Notes: generated by a model from the sequence alone, not told the origin. A DNA stretch of 64,000 nt from JANQMY01 sp965227095 (GCA_965227095.1 CBDDFL010000002.1:1-64000), one strand, 5' to 3'. Counted from the stretch's first letter, positions 41,402 through 50,349 are shown. Translations and numbers: made by a program.

Positions 41402-42093
41402 GAGATTCCCTCGGGAACATTGAGTTCGGCAACTTCGCCAACAATGTGCAACGTCGCGCCAGTCACCGCCTGCAAGGCGTCCAAAGTGATGCCCGGCAGT
41501 TTTTCACGAAGCACGAATTTGCTATCTTCGATGTCAATCACGGCCAGAGAGGTGTAGACGCGGGTCACGCACCCGACGCCTGTCAGCGGGAAAGTACAGG
41601 CCTCGACCAGTTTCGGGCCGCCATCCTTGGTTACATGGTCAGTTACAACCGCCACACGCTTGGCCCCATGCACAAGGTCCATTGCTCCACCCACGGCCGG
41701 CACGCCTTTGGTGCCTACGCGCCAGTTCGCCAGATCGCCGTTCTGGGCGACCTGATACGCGCCAAGAACGGCCAGATCGAGGTGGCCACCGCGCACCATC
41801 GAAAAGCTGTCGGCATGATGGAAAAAGGATGCACCGGGCTTCAATGTAATCGCCTTTTTGCCCGCATTAATAAGATCCCAGTCTTCCTGTCCCTCCGCAG
41901 GGGCTTTTCCGAATCCCAGCACGCCGTTCTCGGTATGATAGGTTACATCGCGGCCATCGGGCTGGAACTTGGCGATCATCTCGGGAAATCCGATACCGAG
42001 GTTCACATAGGAACCATCTTCGATATCCTGAGCGGCACGCCACGCGATCTGCGCGTTCGTCAGTTTGTCTTCCATTAAATTGAAACCGGACAT
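41398..42093 (-). CDS. pcaJ: 3-oxoadipate CoA-transferase beta subunit
   Basis: With PcaI it transfers CoA from succinyl-CoA to 3-oxoadipate. It has 231 residues. The catalytic Glu lies in HTENGVLGFG, and YVNLGIGFPEMIAKF and GGAMDLVHGAKRVAVVTDH also match. The start ATG 42093 overlaps the pcaI stop (TGATG), and an in-frame ATG 18 bases later is a possible alternative. Its stop overlaps pcaF. Confidence 0.93.
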   Translation of the reverse strand: MSGFNLMEDKLTNAQIAWRAAQDIEDGSYVNLGIGFPEMIAKFQPDGRDVTYHTENGVLGFGKAPAEGQEDWDLINAGKKAITLKPGASFFHHADSFSMVRGGHLDLAVLGAYQVAQNGDLANWRVGTKGVPAVGGAMDLVHGAKRVAVVTDHVTKDGGPKLVEACTFPLTGVGCVTRVYTSLAVIDIEDSKFVLREKLPGITLDALQAVTGATLHIVGEVAELNVPEGIS

Positions 42094-42812
42094 CAGTAGA
42101 CCACCCCCCTACGCACGAGTACTTCTTCTTGTTGAGGCGCGGGAACCTCGACAATCTTGTCGACGAAGATTCCGGGGGTAACTACCGCCTCAGGATCGAT
42201 GGAGCCGGGTGCGCGGAGGTTGGAGACCTGCGCAATCGTGCGATCGGCAGCCATCGCCATCAACGGATTGAAGTTCCGGCCAGCCAAACGATAGGTAAGG
42301 TTGCCGGTCTCGTCACCATCATGGCCTTTGATCAGGGCGAAGTCGGCCTTCAACCACAACTCTTGCACGTACATCTTGCCGTCGAACGTCTCTGTCGGCT
42401 TGCCTTCGGCAAGCTCGGTACCAAAAGAAGTTGGCGTATAAAAAGCGGGAATGCCTGCTCCGCGCGCGCGAATGCGTTCGGCCAATGTACCCTGCGGGAT
42501 CAACTCGAGCTCGATTTCGCTTGCCAGGTATTTTTCGTTGAATGCCTCGGCGTTGGAGCTGCGCGGGAAAGAGCAGATCATCTTCCTGACCATCCCCGCT
42601 TTGATCATCGCGGCGATTCCGATCGCGCCGTTTCCCGCGTTATTGTTTATCACGGTAAGATTCTTGGGGCTGCCGGTGGCACGAAAGCGGTCGATTAAAG
42701 CGTGGATCAGTTCGATCGGGGCTCCGGAGCCTCCAAAGCCACCGATCATAACCTGTACGCCATCGGGGATATCCGCAACCGCGTCAGCGAGGCTGGGCGA
42801 TGTTTTGTTCAT
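42093..42812 (-). CDS. pcaI: 3-oxoadipate CoA-transferase alpha subunit
   Basis: Partner of PcaJ in activating 3-oxoadipate. It has 239 residues. The CoA-transferase motif VMIGGFGGSGAPIELIHAL and the later GGTLAERIR-type stretch (PQGTLAERIRARGAGIPAFYTPTSFGT) are typical. ATG 42812 has AAGGAGG 6 bases upstream and is preferred to the 42833 reading. It is the first gene of the pcaIJF operon, divergent from pcaR across about 105 bases with an inverted repeat. Confidence 0.93.
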   Translation of the reverse strand: MNKTSPSLADAVADIPDGVQVMIGGFGGSGAPIELIHALIDRFRATGSPKNLTVINNNAGNGAIGIAAMIKAGMVRKMICSFPRSSNAEAFNEKYLASEIELELIPQGTLAERIRARGAGIPAFYTPTSFGTELAEGKPTETFDGKMYVQELWLKADFALIKGHDGDETGNLTYRLAGRNFNPLMAMAADRTIAQVSNLRAPGSIDPEAVVTPGIFVDKIVEVPAPQQEEVLVRRGVVY

Positions 42813-42891
42813 CAGGATCCTCCTTACATTCACTTCGAAATATCCCTAGATTACCGCCGTAGCGAGTAAAATGTTCATATATTGATCTTTT

Positions 42892-42925
42892 TTCAACATG
42901 TGTATATCAACGTTCGCATGTTGAA
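42892..42925. promoter_or_regulatory. Inverted repeat in the pcaI/pcaR divergent region
   Basis: TTCAACATG (42892-42900) and CATGTTGAA (42917-42925) form a perfect 9-bp inverted repeat with a 16-base spacer, overlapping the pcaR start codon. It is a plausible operator for autoregulation of pcaR and control of pcaIJF. Confidence 0.55.
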
Positions 42926-43676
42926 CAATCCCACCGACTACATCGCCTCGCTCGCCAAGGGGCTGAAAGTGATCGAAGCCTTCGGACCCACATCCCCGCG
43001 TCTTTCGATATCCGAAGCTGCCGTCGCCAGTGGCTTGGATCGCGCTGCTACGCGACGCGTACTGTTGACGCTCCACCGCGAAGGTTACGCCGACTATGAC
43101 GGTAAGTTTTTTACTCTTACCCCGCGCATCCTACGGCTCGGAGTGGCCGCACTTGCTTCCCTACCGCTCTCGCAGATTGTCCAACCTTGGCTTGACCAAC
43201 TCTCCGAGCAAATTGGTCAAAGCTGTTCCGTGGCACTGCTCGATGAGACCGAGATCGTGTATATCGCGCGCGCGGCGCAGAAACGTGTGATGTCCATCGG
43301 GCTCATGCCTGGGTCACGACTCCCCGCCCATTGCACCTCGATGGGAAGGGTTCTGTTGGCTGCGCTGCCTCGCGAAGAGGCTGACCTGCTTGTCAGACGC
43401 TCGGACCTTACCCCGCGGACCAAGTTCTCAATACTCGACCCAGTTCAGACCTTGTGCCGGATCGATGCTGCGAGAGAGGACGGATATGCGTTTGTGGACC
43501 AGGAAGTGGAAACGGGTTTACGGTCAATCGCTGTTCCGCTGAATGATCGCAAGGGTTTGACCGTCGCTGCTCTCAATATCGGTTTGTCGTCTGCCGGCTG
43601 GACACCGAAGCAGACGATTGAAACATACTTGCCGCACTTGCTTGGCGTCCAATCGGCCCTCGGGCGGGTTCTCTGA
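42918..43676 (+). CDS. pcaR: IclR-family regulator of the pca genes
   Basis: A 252-residue IclR-type regulator. The winged helix reads LAKGLKVIEAFGPTSPRLSISEAAVASGLDRAATRRVLLTLHREGY. The effector domain has SCSVALLDETEIVYIARAAQKRVMSIGLMPGSRLPAHCTSMGRVLLA, matching PcaR/PcaU/PobR members that sense beta-ketoadipate or aromatic acids. ATG 42918 is taken because the family start (MLNNPTDYIAS) is there. It is divergent from pcaIJF and should control it. Confidence 0.9.
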   Translation: MLNNPTDYIASLAKGLKVIEAFGPTSPRLSISEAAVASGLDRAATRRVLLTLHREGYADYDGKFFTLTPRILRLGVAALASLPLSQIVQPWLDQLSEQIGQSCSVALLDETEIVYIARAAQKRVMSIGLMPGSRLPAHCTSMGRVLLAALPREEADLLVRRSDLTPRTKFSILDPVQTLCRIDAAREDGYAFVDQEVETGLRSIAVPLNDRKGLTVAALNIGLSSAGWTPKQTIETYLPHLLGVQSALGRVL

Positions 43677-43705
43677 TTGACATTATTTAGAAGTCTAAGT
43701 TATTA
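43677..43705 (+). promoter_or_regulatory. Promoter with TTAG-N4-CTAA operator (aldehyde dehydrogenase)
   Basis: TTGACA (43677-43682), a 17-base spacer and TTATTA (43700-43705). The operator-like TTAGAAGTCTAA (43687-43698) lies wholly inside the spacer, so a bound repressor would block polymerase. This is one of six related sites in the window. Confidence 0.7.
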
Positions 43706-43732
43706 GGGCCTCAAGCCGGGAGGATACCTTAG

Positions 43733-45211
43733 ATGGAAAATCTGAAACTAGACGCGAAGCTCTCTCTTCAAGAACCAGCCCATCTCTACTACGGCGGCGC
43801 ATGGGTGCCGCCACTAGAGGGAAAGTACGAAGACACTTTCAACCCAGGAACCGGCGAGCGGATCGGGTCGGTTGCGACGGCAAGTCGCGCCGATGTCGAT
43901 GCGGCGGTTGCGGCAGCGAAAGAAGGGTTCGAGGTATGGCGGGATGTTGTGCCGCTGGAACGCGCACGTATCCTGAAGGAAATCGCAAATCTCTTGCGAA
44001 AGCATGGCGATGAACTGGCGATGATGGACGCTGCAAACTGTGGCAACCCCTATACTGAAATGCGCGGCGACGCCGCGATTGCGGCAGCGCAGATGGAGTT
44101 TTTCGCCGGTCTTGTGACCGAAATGAAGGGTGATACGATCCCTATGGGACCAGAGCGCATCAACATGACCCTACGCCAGCCGATGGGCGTGGTTGCAAGG
44201 ATTCTTGCCTTTAATCATCCGTTCATGTTCTGCGGCGGAAAGATGGCAGCGCCTCTGGCCGCAGGCAATGCCGTCATCATCAAGCCGCCGGTTCAGGCTC
44301 CGTTGTCTTCGCTGCGGCTGGCGGAGCTCATCGATGGCCTGCTGCCTAAAGGCACGTTCAATGTTCTGCCGGGCGGCGTCGAGGCAGGAGCTGGGCTGGC
44401 CGAACATCCCGACGTCGCCAAGGTCACACTCATCGGCTCCGTACCCGCGGGCCGGGCGGTGATGCGCAGCGCGAGCGACACCGTCAAACCAGTGCTGCTC
44501 GAACTCGGCGGCAAGAACGCGCTGATCGCCTATCCGGACAGCGATCCGAAGAAGATCGCCGATGCGATCGTCGGCGGCATGAATTTCGGCTGGTGCGGGC
44601 AATCTTGCGGATCGACGAGCCGCGCTTTCTTGCATGTAGACATCCACGATGCGGTCATCTCACATCTCAAAGCGGCTGTCGAACGGTACAAGCCAGGCAT
44701 TCCGACAGAGCCGGAGACCACGATGGGGGCGATCGTCAGCCGGACACAGTTCGATCGGATCATGGACTTCATCGAATCCGCCATGAGCGAAGGCGCGCGT
44801 GCCGTAACCGGCGGCCATGCGGTGACCGAAGGTGCGCTGGCACAGGGAAGCTTCATCGCGCCGACGATTTTTGCGGATGTAACGCCGCAGATGCGTATCG
44901 CTCGCGAAGAGATTTTCGGGCCAGTTCTGGCGGTCCGCAAATGGTCGGACGAAGATTCCATGCTGAACGAGGTCAACGCACTTGAGCTGGGGCTGACCTG
45001 CGCAATTTGGACTCGGGACTTGGTTACGGCTCATCGCACGGCTGCTCGTGTCGAGGCCGGGTTTGTTTGGGTTAACGAAGTTGGCCGGCATTTCCTTGGT
45101 GCCCCGTTCGGTGGGGTCAAACAATCGGGTATCGGGCGCGAAGAAGGTATTGGCGAGCTGATTTCCTTCACCCATGAAAAGAATGTGCATATCAATCTGT
45201 CGGGTCAGTAA
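43733..45211 (+). CDS. Aldehyde dehydrogenase (betaine/aromatic-aldehyde type)
   Basis: A 492-residue NAD(P)-dependent aldehyde dehydrogenase. ILAFNHPFMFCGGKMAAPLAAGNAVIIKPP and VTLIGSVPAGRAVM form the nucleotide-binding part. The catalytic Glu is in LELGGKNALIAY and the Cys in GWCGQSCGSTSR. GGAPFGGVKQSGIGREEG-type sequence (APFGGVKQSGIGREEG) closes it. The substrate is unknown. Its TTAG-N4-CTAA promoter links it to the Rieske oxygenase regulon, so an aromatic aldehyde such as 2-carboxybenzaldehyde (giving phthalate) is a reasonable guess. The ATG has GGGAGG upstream. Confidence 0.88.
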   Translation: MENLKLDAKLSLQEPAHLYYGGAWVPPLEGKYEDTFNPGTGERIGSVATASRADVDAAVAAAKEGFEVWRDVVPLERARILKEIANLLRKHGDELAMMDAANCGNPYTEMRGDAAIAAAQMEFFAGLVTEMKGDTIPMGPERINMTLRQPMGVVARILAFNHPFMFCGGKMAAPLAAGNAVIIKPPVQAPLSSLRLAELIDGLLPKGTFNVLPGGVEAGAGLAEHPDVAKVTLIGSVPAGRAVMRSASDTVKPVLLELGGKNALIAYPDSDPKKIADAIVGGMNFGWCGQSCGSTSRAFLHVDIHDAVISHLKAAVERYKPGIPTEPETTMGAIVSRTQFDRIMDFIESAMSEGARAVTGGHAVTEGALAQGSFIAPTIFADVTPQMRIAREEIFGPVLAVRKWSDEDSMLNEVNALELGLTCAIWTRDLVTAHRTAARVEAGFVWVNEVGRHFLGAPFGGVKQSGIGREEGIGELISFTHEKNVHINLSGQ

Positions 45212-45337
45212 CCCGGTGCAGAGGTAATGTGCGAACGGGGTCTGGGATCCAAAAGCTTTTTCTTTATTGATTGCTTTGGCCGGGATGAGACCATCCCTTC
45301 CTACCCTTTCTGCAAACCGACAAGGATCTGAAAAATA

Positions 45338-46189
45338 ATGAGCAATGTTGCGAACGTCCCCGATATCATCCTCGAACCTATGGTTCGGAACGCCATTGTG
45401 GAGGACCTGGGTGCAGCAGGCGACGTGACAACCCGTTCCGTTCTGCCTGAAGGCACGCGCTACAAGGCGCAAATGCGTGCACGGCAGGACGCGGTTGTTT
45501 CTGGGATGCAGGTGGCCTCTCTGGCGTTTCGGCTGATTGATCCCGATCTTATTGTCGAGACTGTTGTCGCGGATGGTACGGCCTGCAAAACGGGCGATAC
45601 CTTGATGCGTATAGAGGGATCGGCGGCGTCGATCCTTGCCGCAGAGCGTGTTGCCCTGAACTTTGCCGGGCGGTTGTCCGGGACGGCAACTTTGACAGCG
45701 TCCTATGTGCAGGAACTTGCGGGTACCAAGACACGTATCACCTGTACACGCAAAACCACACCGGGGCTGAAGCTTGTCGAGAAACTCGCGATTTTGCATG
45801 GCGGCGGCCACAATCACCGGTTTTCCCTGTCCGATGCAATCCTGATCAAGGACAACCATATCGCAGCGGCTGGTGGCATCAAACAGGTGTTGGAAGCCGT
45901 TCAGCGAAATGTGGGTCACATGGTCGTGGTCGAGATCGAGATCGACGGTTTGCATCAGTTGGACGAGGTGCTTCAGACCGGGGGCGCAGATGTCATCATG
46001 TTTGACAATATGTCGACCGAAGACATGGCCGAAGCCGTAAAGCGCATTGACGGGCGGGCGAAGACAGAAGCCAGCGGGAATGTGACCCTTGGCCGTTTGC
46101 GCGAAATCGCATCGGCAAATGTGGATTATATTTCCTCCGGTGCTTTGACCCATTCGGCGGGGACCGTCGATTTCGGTTTGGATTTCTGA
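45338..46189 (+). CDS. nadC: Quinolinate phosphoribosyltransferase (nicotinate-nucleotide pyrophosphorylase)
   Basis: A 283-residue enzyme that converts quinolinate and PRPP to nicotinate mononucleotide. The N-terminal EDLGAAGDVTTRSVLPEG, then AERVALNFAGRLSGTATLT, the TRKTTPGLKLVEKLAILHGGGHNHRFSLSDAILIKDNH core and YISSGALTHSAGTVDFGLDF are diagnostic. nadA and nadB, usually its partners, are not near. It is therefore an orphan or second copy on this replicon, sitting between an aldehyde dehydrogenase and a ThDP enzyme. A strong terminator hairpin follows at 46226. Confidence 0.92.
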   Translation: MSNVANVPDIILEPMVRNAIVEDLGAAGDVTTRSVLPEGTRYKAQMRARQDAVVSGMQVASLAFRLIDPDLIVETVVADGTACKTGDTLMRIEGSAASILAAERVALNFAGRLSGTATLTASYVQELAGTKTRITCTRKTTPGLKLVEKLAILHGGGHNHRFSLSDAILIKDNHIAAAGGIKQVLEAVQRNVGHMVVVEIEIDGLHQLDEVLQTGGADVIMFDNMSTEDMAEAVKRIDGRAKTEASGNVTLGRLREIASANVDYISSGALTHSAGTVDFGLDF

Positions 46190-46225
46190 TCCTCTGAACC
46201 GCTCCAGACCGTCTGAAATGCAAAA

Positions 46226-46246
46226 TGCCCGCCCTTTCGGCGGGCA
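46226..46246 (+). terminator. Terminator-like hairpin after nadC
   Basis: TGCCCGCC-CTTTC-GGCGGGCA is a perfect 8-bp GC-rich stem with a 5-base loop, 37 bases past the nadC stop and followed by an A/T-rich tail. It separates nadC from the ThDP enzyme gene. Confidence 0.7.
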
Positions 46247-46321
46247 ATAAATACCTATTGCGTACGCCTTTCAAAATGGGGCGCTGCTGCATCAACACTT
46301 CATAAGGAAAGGCCAAAACAC

Positions 46322-48091
46322 ATGACAGAGCACAGGCTGTATCAGGTTGAGCGCCCAGTATCGTCGGATAGTTTGGGAGTTTGGGGTAGCGATGTATTTG
46401 CGGATATGTTGCGAGGTTTGGGGGTGAAGTATGTTGCGCTGAACCCTGGGTCGAGCTTTCGGGGTTTGCATGACAGCCTTGTGAACCACCTTGGTAATGA
46501 AGATCCGCAGATGCTGTTGTGTCTGCACGAAGAGCATGCGGTTGCGATTGCACATGGCTATGCGAAGGTGACGGGGGAGCCATTGGCGGTGATTCTGCAC
46601 AGCAACGTGGGTCTGATGCATGGGACGATGGCGATCTTCAACGCATGGTGTGATCGGGTTCCTGTGCTGATCTATGGTGCGACGGGGCCGGTTGATGCGG
46701 CGCTGCGGCGTCCTTGGATTGACTGGCTCCATACCTGCCGTGACCAGGCGTCGATGATCCGGAATTATGTGAAATGGGACGATCAGCCTGGCTCGATGGA
46801 GGCGGCGCTGGAATCGATGTTGCGTGCGGATGTGATCGCGCGGAGCGAGCCGAAAGGGCCGACCTATGTGAACTTTGATGTGTCGATCCAGGAAAAGCAG
46901 CACGCGCAGGCCCCGGCGCTGCCGGATTTTGCGCGTTACCAGCCGCCTTTGCCTGCGGCTCCTTCGGCCGAAGGCGTGGCACGTGCGGCGGACCTGCTGA
47001 AGAACGCCAAGGCGCCTGTGGTGCTGGCGGGGCGGGTGTCGCGCGATCCGGCGGATTGGGCGCGGCGTGTGGCCTTTGTCGAGGGGCTGGGGGCGAAGGT
47101 TCTGACGGATATCCGGATCGGGGCGTCTTTCCCGACGGATCACCCGCGGCATCGGGGTAAACCAGCCTTCTTCATCGACGACGCGGCGGGCGCGGTGCTG
47201 CGCGAGGCCGATGTGATCCTGAGTCTGGACTGGCTGGATGTCGCGGGTACGCTGAAACTGGCGGGCGAAGTGACGGCGCAGGTGATCCAGGCGTCGCTGG
47301 ATTATCAGCTGCACAATGGCTGGGGGATGGAGCATCAGGCGCTGCCTGCGCTGGATCTGCACCTGGCCTGTGGCCCGGATGTTGCGATGCATGCGATTGC
47401 CGATGCCCTGGGTGTAGGGGCGGGCGAGATGCCCGGTGATTTGCCGGTCAAACCCGCGCTGAACGCCCCCGATGCAGATGTTGAGCTTGATATCATGACG
47501 CTGGCCGGGGCGCTTGGCGAAGGTTTGGAAGGTGTCTGTGCCAGCTTTGTGCGTTGGCCGTTGGGTTGGGCGGGCGAGGCGTGGCACTTCCGTCATCCGC
47601 TGGACTTCCTGGGTTCGGATGGCGGCGCGGGGATCGGCTCGGGTCCTGGGATGCTGATCGGGGCGGCGCTGGCGCTGAAAGACAGCGACCGGCTGCCTGT
47701 TGCGGTTCTTGGGGACGGCGACTTCATGATGGCGGCCTCGGCATTTTGGACGGCGGCGCATTATGGCACTCCGTTCCTGGCGGTGGTGTCGAACAATCGC
47801 TCGTTCTACAATGACGAGGTGCACCAGGAACGCGTGGCAGTGGCCCGCAACCGCCCGGTCGAGAACAAGTGGATCGGCCAGCGTATCGGTGATCCGGATA
47901 TCGACATTGCCGGAGTTGCGCGGGCGCAGGGCTGCGAAGGGATCGGCCCGGTCTTTACCGCGGGCGAGCTGGTCGAGGCGATCAAACAGGGCGTCGAGAT
48001 GGTGCGCGCGGGCAAGAGCGTAGTGATCGATGCACGTGTCCAGCCGGGGTATAACCCCAACATGGTCGCTGGCCTGACGCGGAGCGACTGA
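46322..48091 (+). CDS. Thiamine-diphosphate-dependent enzyme (acetolactate synthase/benzoylformate decarboxylase-like)
   Basis: A 589-residue ThDP enzyme of three domains: the N-terminal pyrimidine-binding domain (ALNPGSSFRGLHDSL, then LHEEHAVAIAHGYAKVTG, with the activating Glu), a central domain (APVVLAGRVSRDPADW) and the C-terminal cofactor domain with GDGDFMMAASAFWTAAHYGTPFLAVVSNNRSF, the GDG...NN metal-binding motif. Such enzymes decarboxylate or ligate 2-oxo acids. The substrate is not clear. Its stop overlaps the next start (TGATG), so it is co-translated with a D-2-hydroxyacid dehydrogenase. A benzoylformate-type role is attractive here but unproven. Confidence 0.8.
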   Translation: MTEHRLYQVERPVSSDSLGVWGSDVFADMLRGLGVKYVALNPGSSFRGLHDSLVNHLGNEDPQMLLCLHEEHAVAIAHGYAKVTGEPLAVILHSNVGLMHGTMAIFNAWCDRVPVLIYGATGPVDAALRRPWIDWLHTCRDQASMIRNYVKWDDQPGSMEAALESMLRADVIARSEPKGPTYVNFDVSIQEKQHAQAPALPDFARYQPPLPAAPSAEGVARAADLLKNAKAPVVLAGRVSRDPADWARRVAFVEGLGAKVLTDIRIGASFPTDHPRHRGKPAFFIDDAAGAVLREADVILSLDWLDVAGTLKLAGEVTAQVIQASLDYQLHNGWGMEHQALPALDLHLACGPDVAMHAIADALGVGAGEMPGDLPVKPALNAPDADVELDIMTLAGALGEGLEGVCASFVRWPLGWAGEAWHFRHPLDFLGSDGGAGIGSGPGMLIGAALALKDSDRLPVAVLGDGDFMMAASAFWTAAHYGTPFLAVVSNNRSFYNDEVHQERVAVARNRPVENKWIGQRIGDPDIDIAGVARAQGCEGIGPVFTAGELVEAIKQGVEMVRAGKSVVIDARVQPGYNPNMVAGLTRSD

Positions 48092-49125
48092 TGATGACCC
48101 CGAAGATCTATATTGCGCAGGATCCTGTGCTGGAAGAGGTGTTGGACACCGCAACGGATCGGCTGCGGGCCGAAGGCTGGGAGGTCGTTCGCGGCCCCCA
48201 GATCACCCCGGGTGTTCCGCTGCGGCTGACGGAAGAGCAACGGCAGGCGCTGCTGTCGGACGTTGATATCATCGTGGCCAGCTCGCGGTCGCGGCTGAGC
48301 GAGGCGGATCTGGATGCCTCACCACGGCTGCGGGCGCTGGTCTTTCCGACGATCGGGGTGGATGCGGTCGATCTGGAGGCCTGTGCCGCGCGTGGTCTGA
48401 TCGTGGCCAATGGTGCAACGCCCGAGAACTTTCTGGCGATGTCAGAGGCGACAGTGATGCTGATGCTGGTGCTGCTGTACCGGCTGCATGAATCCGAACG
48501 CCTGCTACGCGAAAATGCGGGCCGGCCGCAGCAGATGTATGCGCGGATGGTGCGGGGCCGGACGATCGGCCTGATCGGGTCTGGCCGGATTGGGGCCGGG
48601 GTGATCGAGCGACTGCTGGCGTTCGAGCCGGCACAGATCCTGGTGCACGATCCGTTCCTGACACCTGACACCGCACCCGCGGGCGTACGGTTGGTGGAGC
48701 GCGACGCGCTGCTGACCACGTCCGATGTGGTCAGCCTGCATGTGCCGCTCAACGCGCAGACGCGAGGCATGATTGCCGAGGCGGAACTGCGCGCGATGAA
48801 GACAAATGCGGTTCTGATCAACACCTCGCGCGGGGGTCTCATTGACGAGGATGCGCTGGTGCGGGTGATGACAGCAGGACACCTGGCCGGTGCGGGGCTG
48901 GACGTGACGGAAACCGAACCGCTGCCCGCCGACCACCCGCTGCGCGGCCTCGACCGGGTGATCCTCACCCCGCATATCCTGGGCCACACCATTGATCTCT
49001 ACACGGTCATGCCCGACGTCCTCGTCGAAAACGCAACACGCATCATGAAAGGTGATCTGCCGACATATGTCAGGAACCCCGATGTGGTGGAACGCTGGCG
49101 ACAAAAGTTGAACGATCTGAACTGA
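48091..49125 (+). CDS. D-2-hydroxyacid dehydrogenase (phosphoglycerate dehydrogenase-like)
   Basis: A 344-residue NAD-dependent dehydrogenase. The Rossmann motif is TIGLIGSGRIGAGVIERLLAF, the Arg lies in NTSRGGLIDEDAL and the His in LTPHILGHTID. It interconverts 2-oxo and D-2-hydroxy acids, so with the ThDP enzyme it could supply or drain a 2-oxo acid. The two genes overlap by one base (TGATG; a second ATG 3 bases on is possible). About 390 gene-free bases follow before the MarR gene. Confidence 0.85.
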   Translation: MMTPKIYIAQDPVLEEVLDTATDRLRAEGWEVVRGPQITPGVPLRLTEEQRQALLSDVDIIVASSRSRLSEADLDASPRLRALVFPTIGVDAVDLEACAARGLIVANGATPENFLAMSEATVMLMLVLLYRLHESERLLRENAGRPQQMYARMVRGRTIGLIGSGRIGAGVIERLLAFEPAQILVHDPFLTPDTAPAGVRLVERDALLTTSDVVSLHVPLNAQTRGMIAEAELRAMKTNAVLINTSRGGLIDEDALVRVMTAGHLAGAGLDVTETEPLPADHPLRGLDRVILTPHILGHTIDLYTVMPDVLVENATRIMKGDLPTYVRNPDVVERWRQKLNDLN

Positions 49126-49511
49126 CCAACCCCTCCGCGCGAACGGTGTGCACAGCCGAACTGCAGAGCCTATGTTCCTTGCACCTATTGAATGGCCGTG
49201 AACCGCGCCGGGTTTGCCGGAGGCGTTACACAACGGTTGCCCGGCGCTGTGCGGCACAGTGGTGCAAGGCAGGTGTCGGCGCATGATGGTCGCGTACTGG
49301 AAAGCAACCGGCGCACAATCCCGACACAGGGGCAAAACCACCCCGGAAGAAAGTCCATACTCGGGCCCAACGATAGGCACCCCGGCTTCCATGTCTTGAC
49401 TTTGTACCAAGGCTCGGCACCTATGTTGCGCGCGCCACAACTCTGGAGTTCTTAGCTATCAAGTCCGGGCGGGCGCGCTGTTTGGATAAAAACCATGTGT
49501 GGAGACAGGCC
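49126..49511. other. Intergenic region before the MarR gene
   Basis: There is no convincing gene in these 386 bases. The one clear signal is the operator-like site at 49452-49463 near the MarR start. TTGACT (49396) and TATGTT (49422) are too far apart (20 bases) to make a good promoter. Confidence 0.45.
49452..49463. promoter_or_regulatory. Weak TTAG-N4-CTAA-like site before marR
   Basis: TTAGCTATCAAG keeps the left half and the central CTAT of the site at 57131 but has a degenerate right half. It lies 49 bases upstream of the GTG start of the first MarR gene, so autoregulation is plausible. Confidence 0.45.
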
Positions 49512-50039
49512 GTGAGCGATGCGATGAAAGAAAAGCAATCAAGCCACGTACCTGTCCAACCCGACGAGCGCATGGCCCGGCTGGTACGACTGGCGGCCCG
49601 CGGGTTCAACCGGGCGCTTCAACTTCGACTGCAAACGGAAAATGTTACGTTCGGTCAGTGGATTTTCCTGCGCATCCTCTGGCAGGAAGACGGGTTGTCG
49701 CAACGCGAACTGAGCGACCGGGCGCATCTCACCGAACCCACCGCCCACACCGCGCTCATCAAAATGGAAGAATTGGGTTTCATAGAGCGACGCAACGTCG
49801 AGGGCAACAAACGGCGCCAGCACGCGTTTCTGACGCGGAAGGGCTTGGAGCTGCGCGACGTTCTCGAACCTCTGGCGCTCGAAGTGAACGATGCAGCGAT
49901 GGCGGGACTGTCCAAGAAAGCTCAGGAAGACTTGCGACACGCACTTGCCGTGATGATCCGGAACCTCGAAAATGACGAACAGGATGCGGCCGCCAGAGGG
50001 GTCCGTGTTCCCCCGACCAAGGGCAACACAGCAAACTGA
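49512..50039 (+). CDS. MarR-family transcriptional regulator 1
   Basis: A 175-residue winged-helix regulator. Core: VRLAARGFNRALQLRLQTENVTFGQWIFLRILWQEDGLSQRELSDRAHLTEPTAHTALIKMEELGFIERRNVEGNKRRQHAFLTRKGLELRDVL. MarR proteins usually repress nearby genes and release DNA on binding an aromatic acid, which suits this cluster. Start GTG 49512 has GGAGA 7 bases upstream; the longer TTG reading (49482) is less likely. It is followed by the TAXI/TRAP genes, and the TTAG-N4-CTAA sites near both suggest it (or regulator 2) is their repressor. Confidence 0.88.
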   Translation: MSDAMKEKQSSHVPVQPDERMARLVRLAARGFNRALQLRLQTENVTFGQWIFLRILWQEDGLSQRELSDRAHLTEPTAHTALIKMEELGFIERRNVEGNKRRQHAFLTRKGLELRDVLEPLALEVNDAAMAGLSKKAQEDLRHALAVMIRNLENDEQDAAARGVRVPPTKGNTAN

Positions 50040-50292
50040 ATCGCGAGCCATGCGTGCCGAGGGTCCGGCGCGGGCCATTCAATGGCGGTGGCGGACATAG
50101 AGAGCCTATGGGGGCGGGGGTTTGAGGCCTGCTGCTCCGGGGCTCCACGGGTTGATAGTGCGTCACGACAAAGCACCTACGCCGGACACACGGCTTCGGC
50201 GTGTTCCGCGTCAGGAACTATGACCTGAGTGGCTTTCGCTGAACAATAATCTCGACTTCAATCAGGGTTGACGGGTGCGAGTGGATAGACTA
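50040..50292. other. Intergenic region before the TAXI promoter
   Basis: With the promoter region that follows, about 310 bases are free of genes. TTGACG (50268-50273) followed after 17 bases by TATTGG (50291-50296) is a possible second promoter. Otherwise nothing is seen. Confidence 0.4.
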
Positions 50293-50330
50293 TTGGCATT
50301 AAAGATAGATATCTAATATTAGATGTCTAC
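50293..50330 (+). promoter_or_regulatory. TAXI promoter with two tandem TTAG-N4-CTAA-like operators
   Basis: TTGGCA (50293-50298), 18 bases and TATTAG (50317-50322) fit a promoter. Two sites lie in tandem: ATAGATATCTAA (50305-50316), whose core TAGATATCTA is a perfect palindrome, and TTAGATGTCTAC (50319-50330). The starts are 14 bases apart. The TAXI start codon is 20 bases downstream. Confidence 0.7.
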
Positions 50331-50349
50331 TGAAAACAGGGAGGAAGAC

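Noticed and set aside
40331..41557. 408-codon plus-strand reading opposite pcaF/pcaJ
   Set aside because: Shadow; thiolase and CoA-transferase motifs lie on the minus strand.
44660..46153. 497-codon minus-strand reading over nadC and the aldehyde dehydrogenase
   Set aside because: Spans two clear plus-strand genes; no coherent domain.
46260..46267. GCGTACGC palindrome before the ThDP gene
   Set aside because: Single 8-bp palindrome without a partner or repeated context; may be chance.
46292..48154. 620-codon minus-strand reading opposite the ThDP enzyme
   Set aside because: Arg/His/Pro-rich low-complexity shadow of a strongly biased GC-rich gene.
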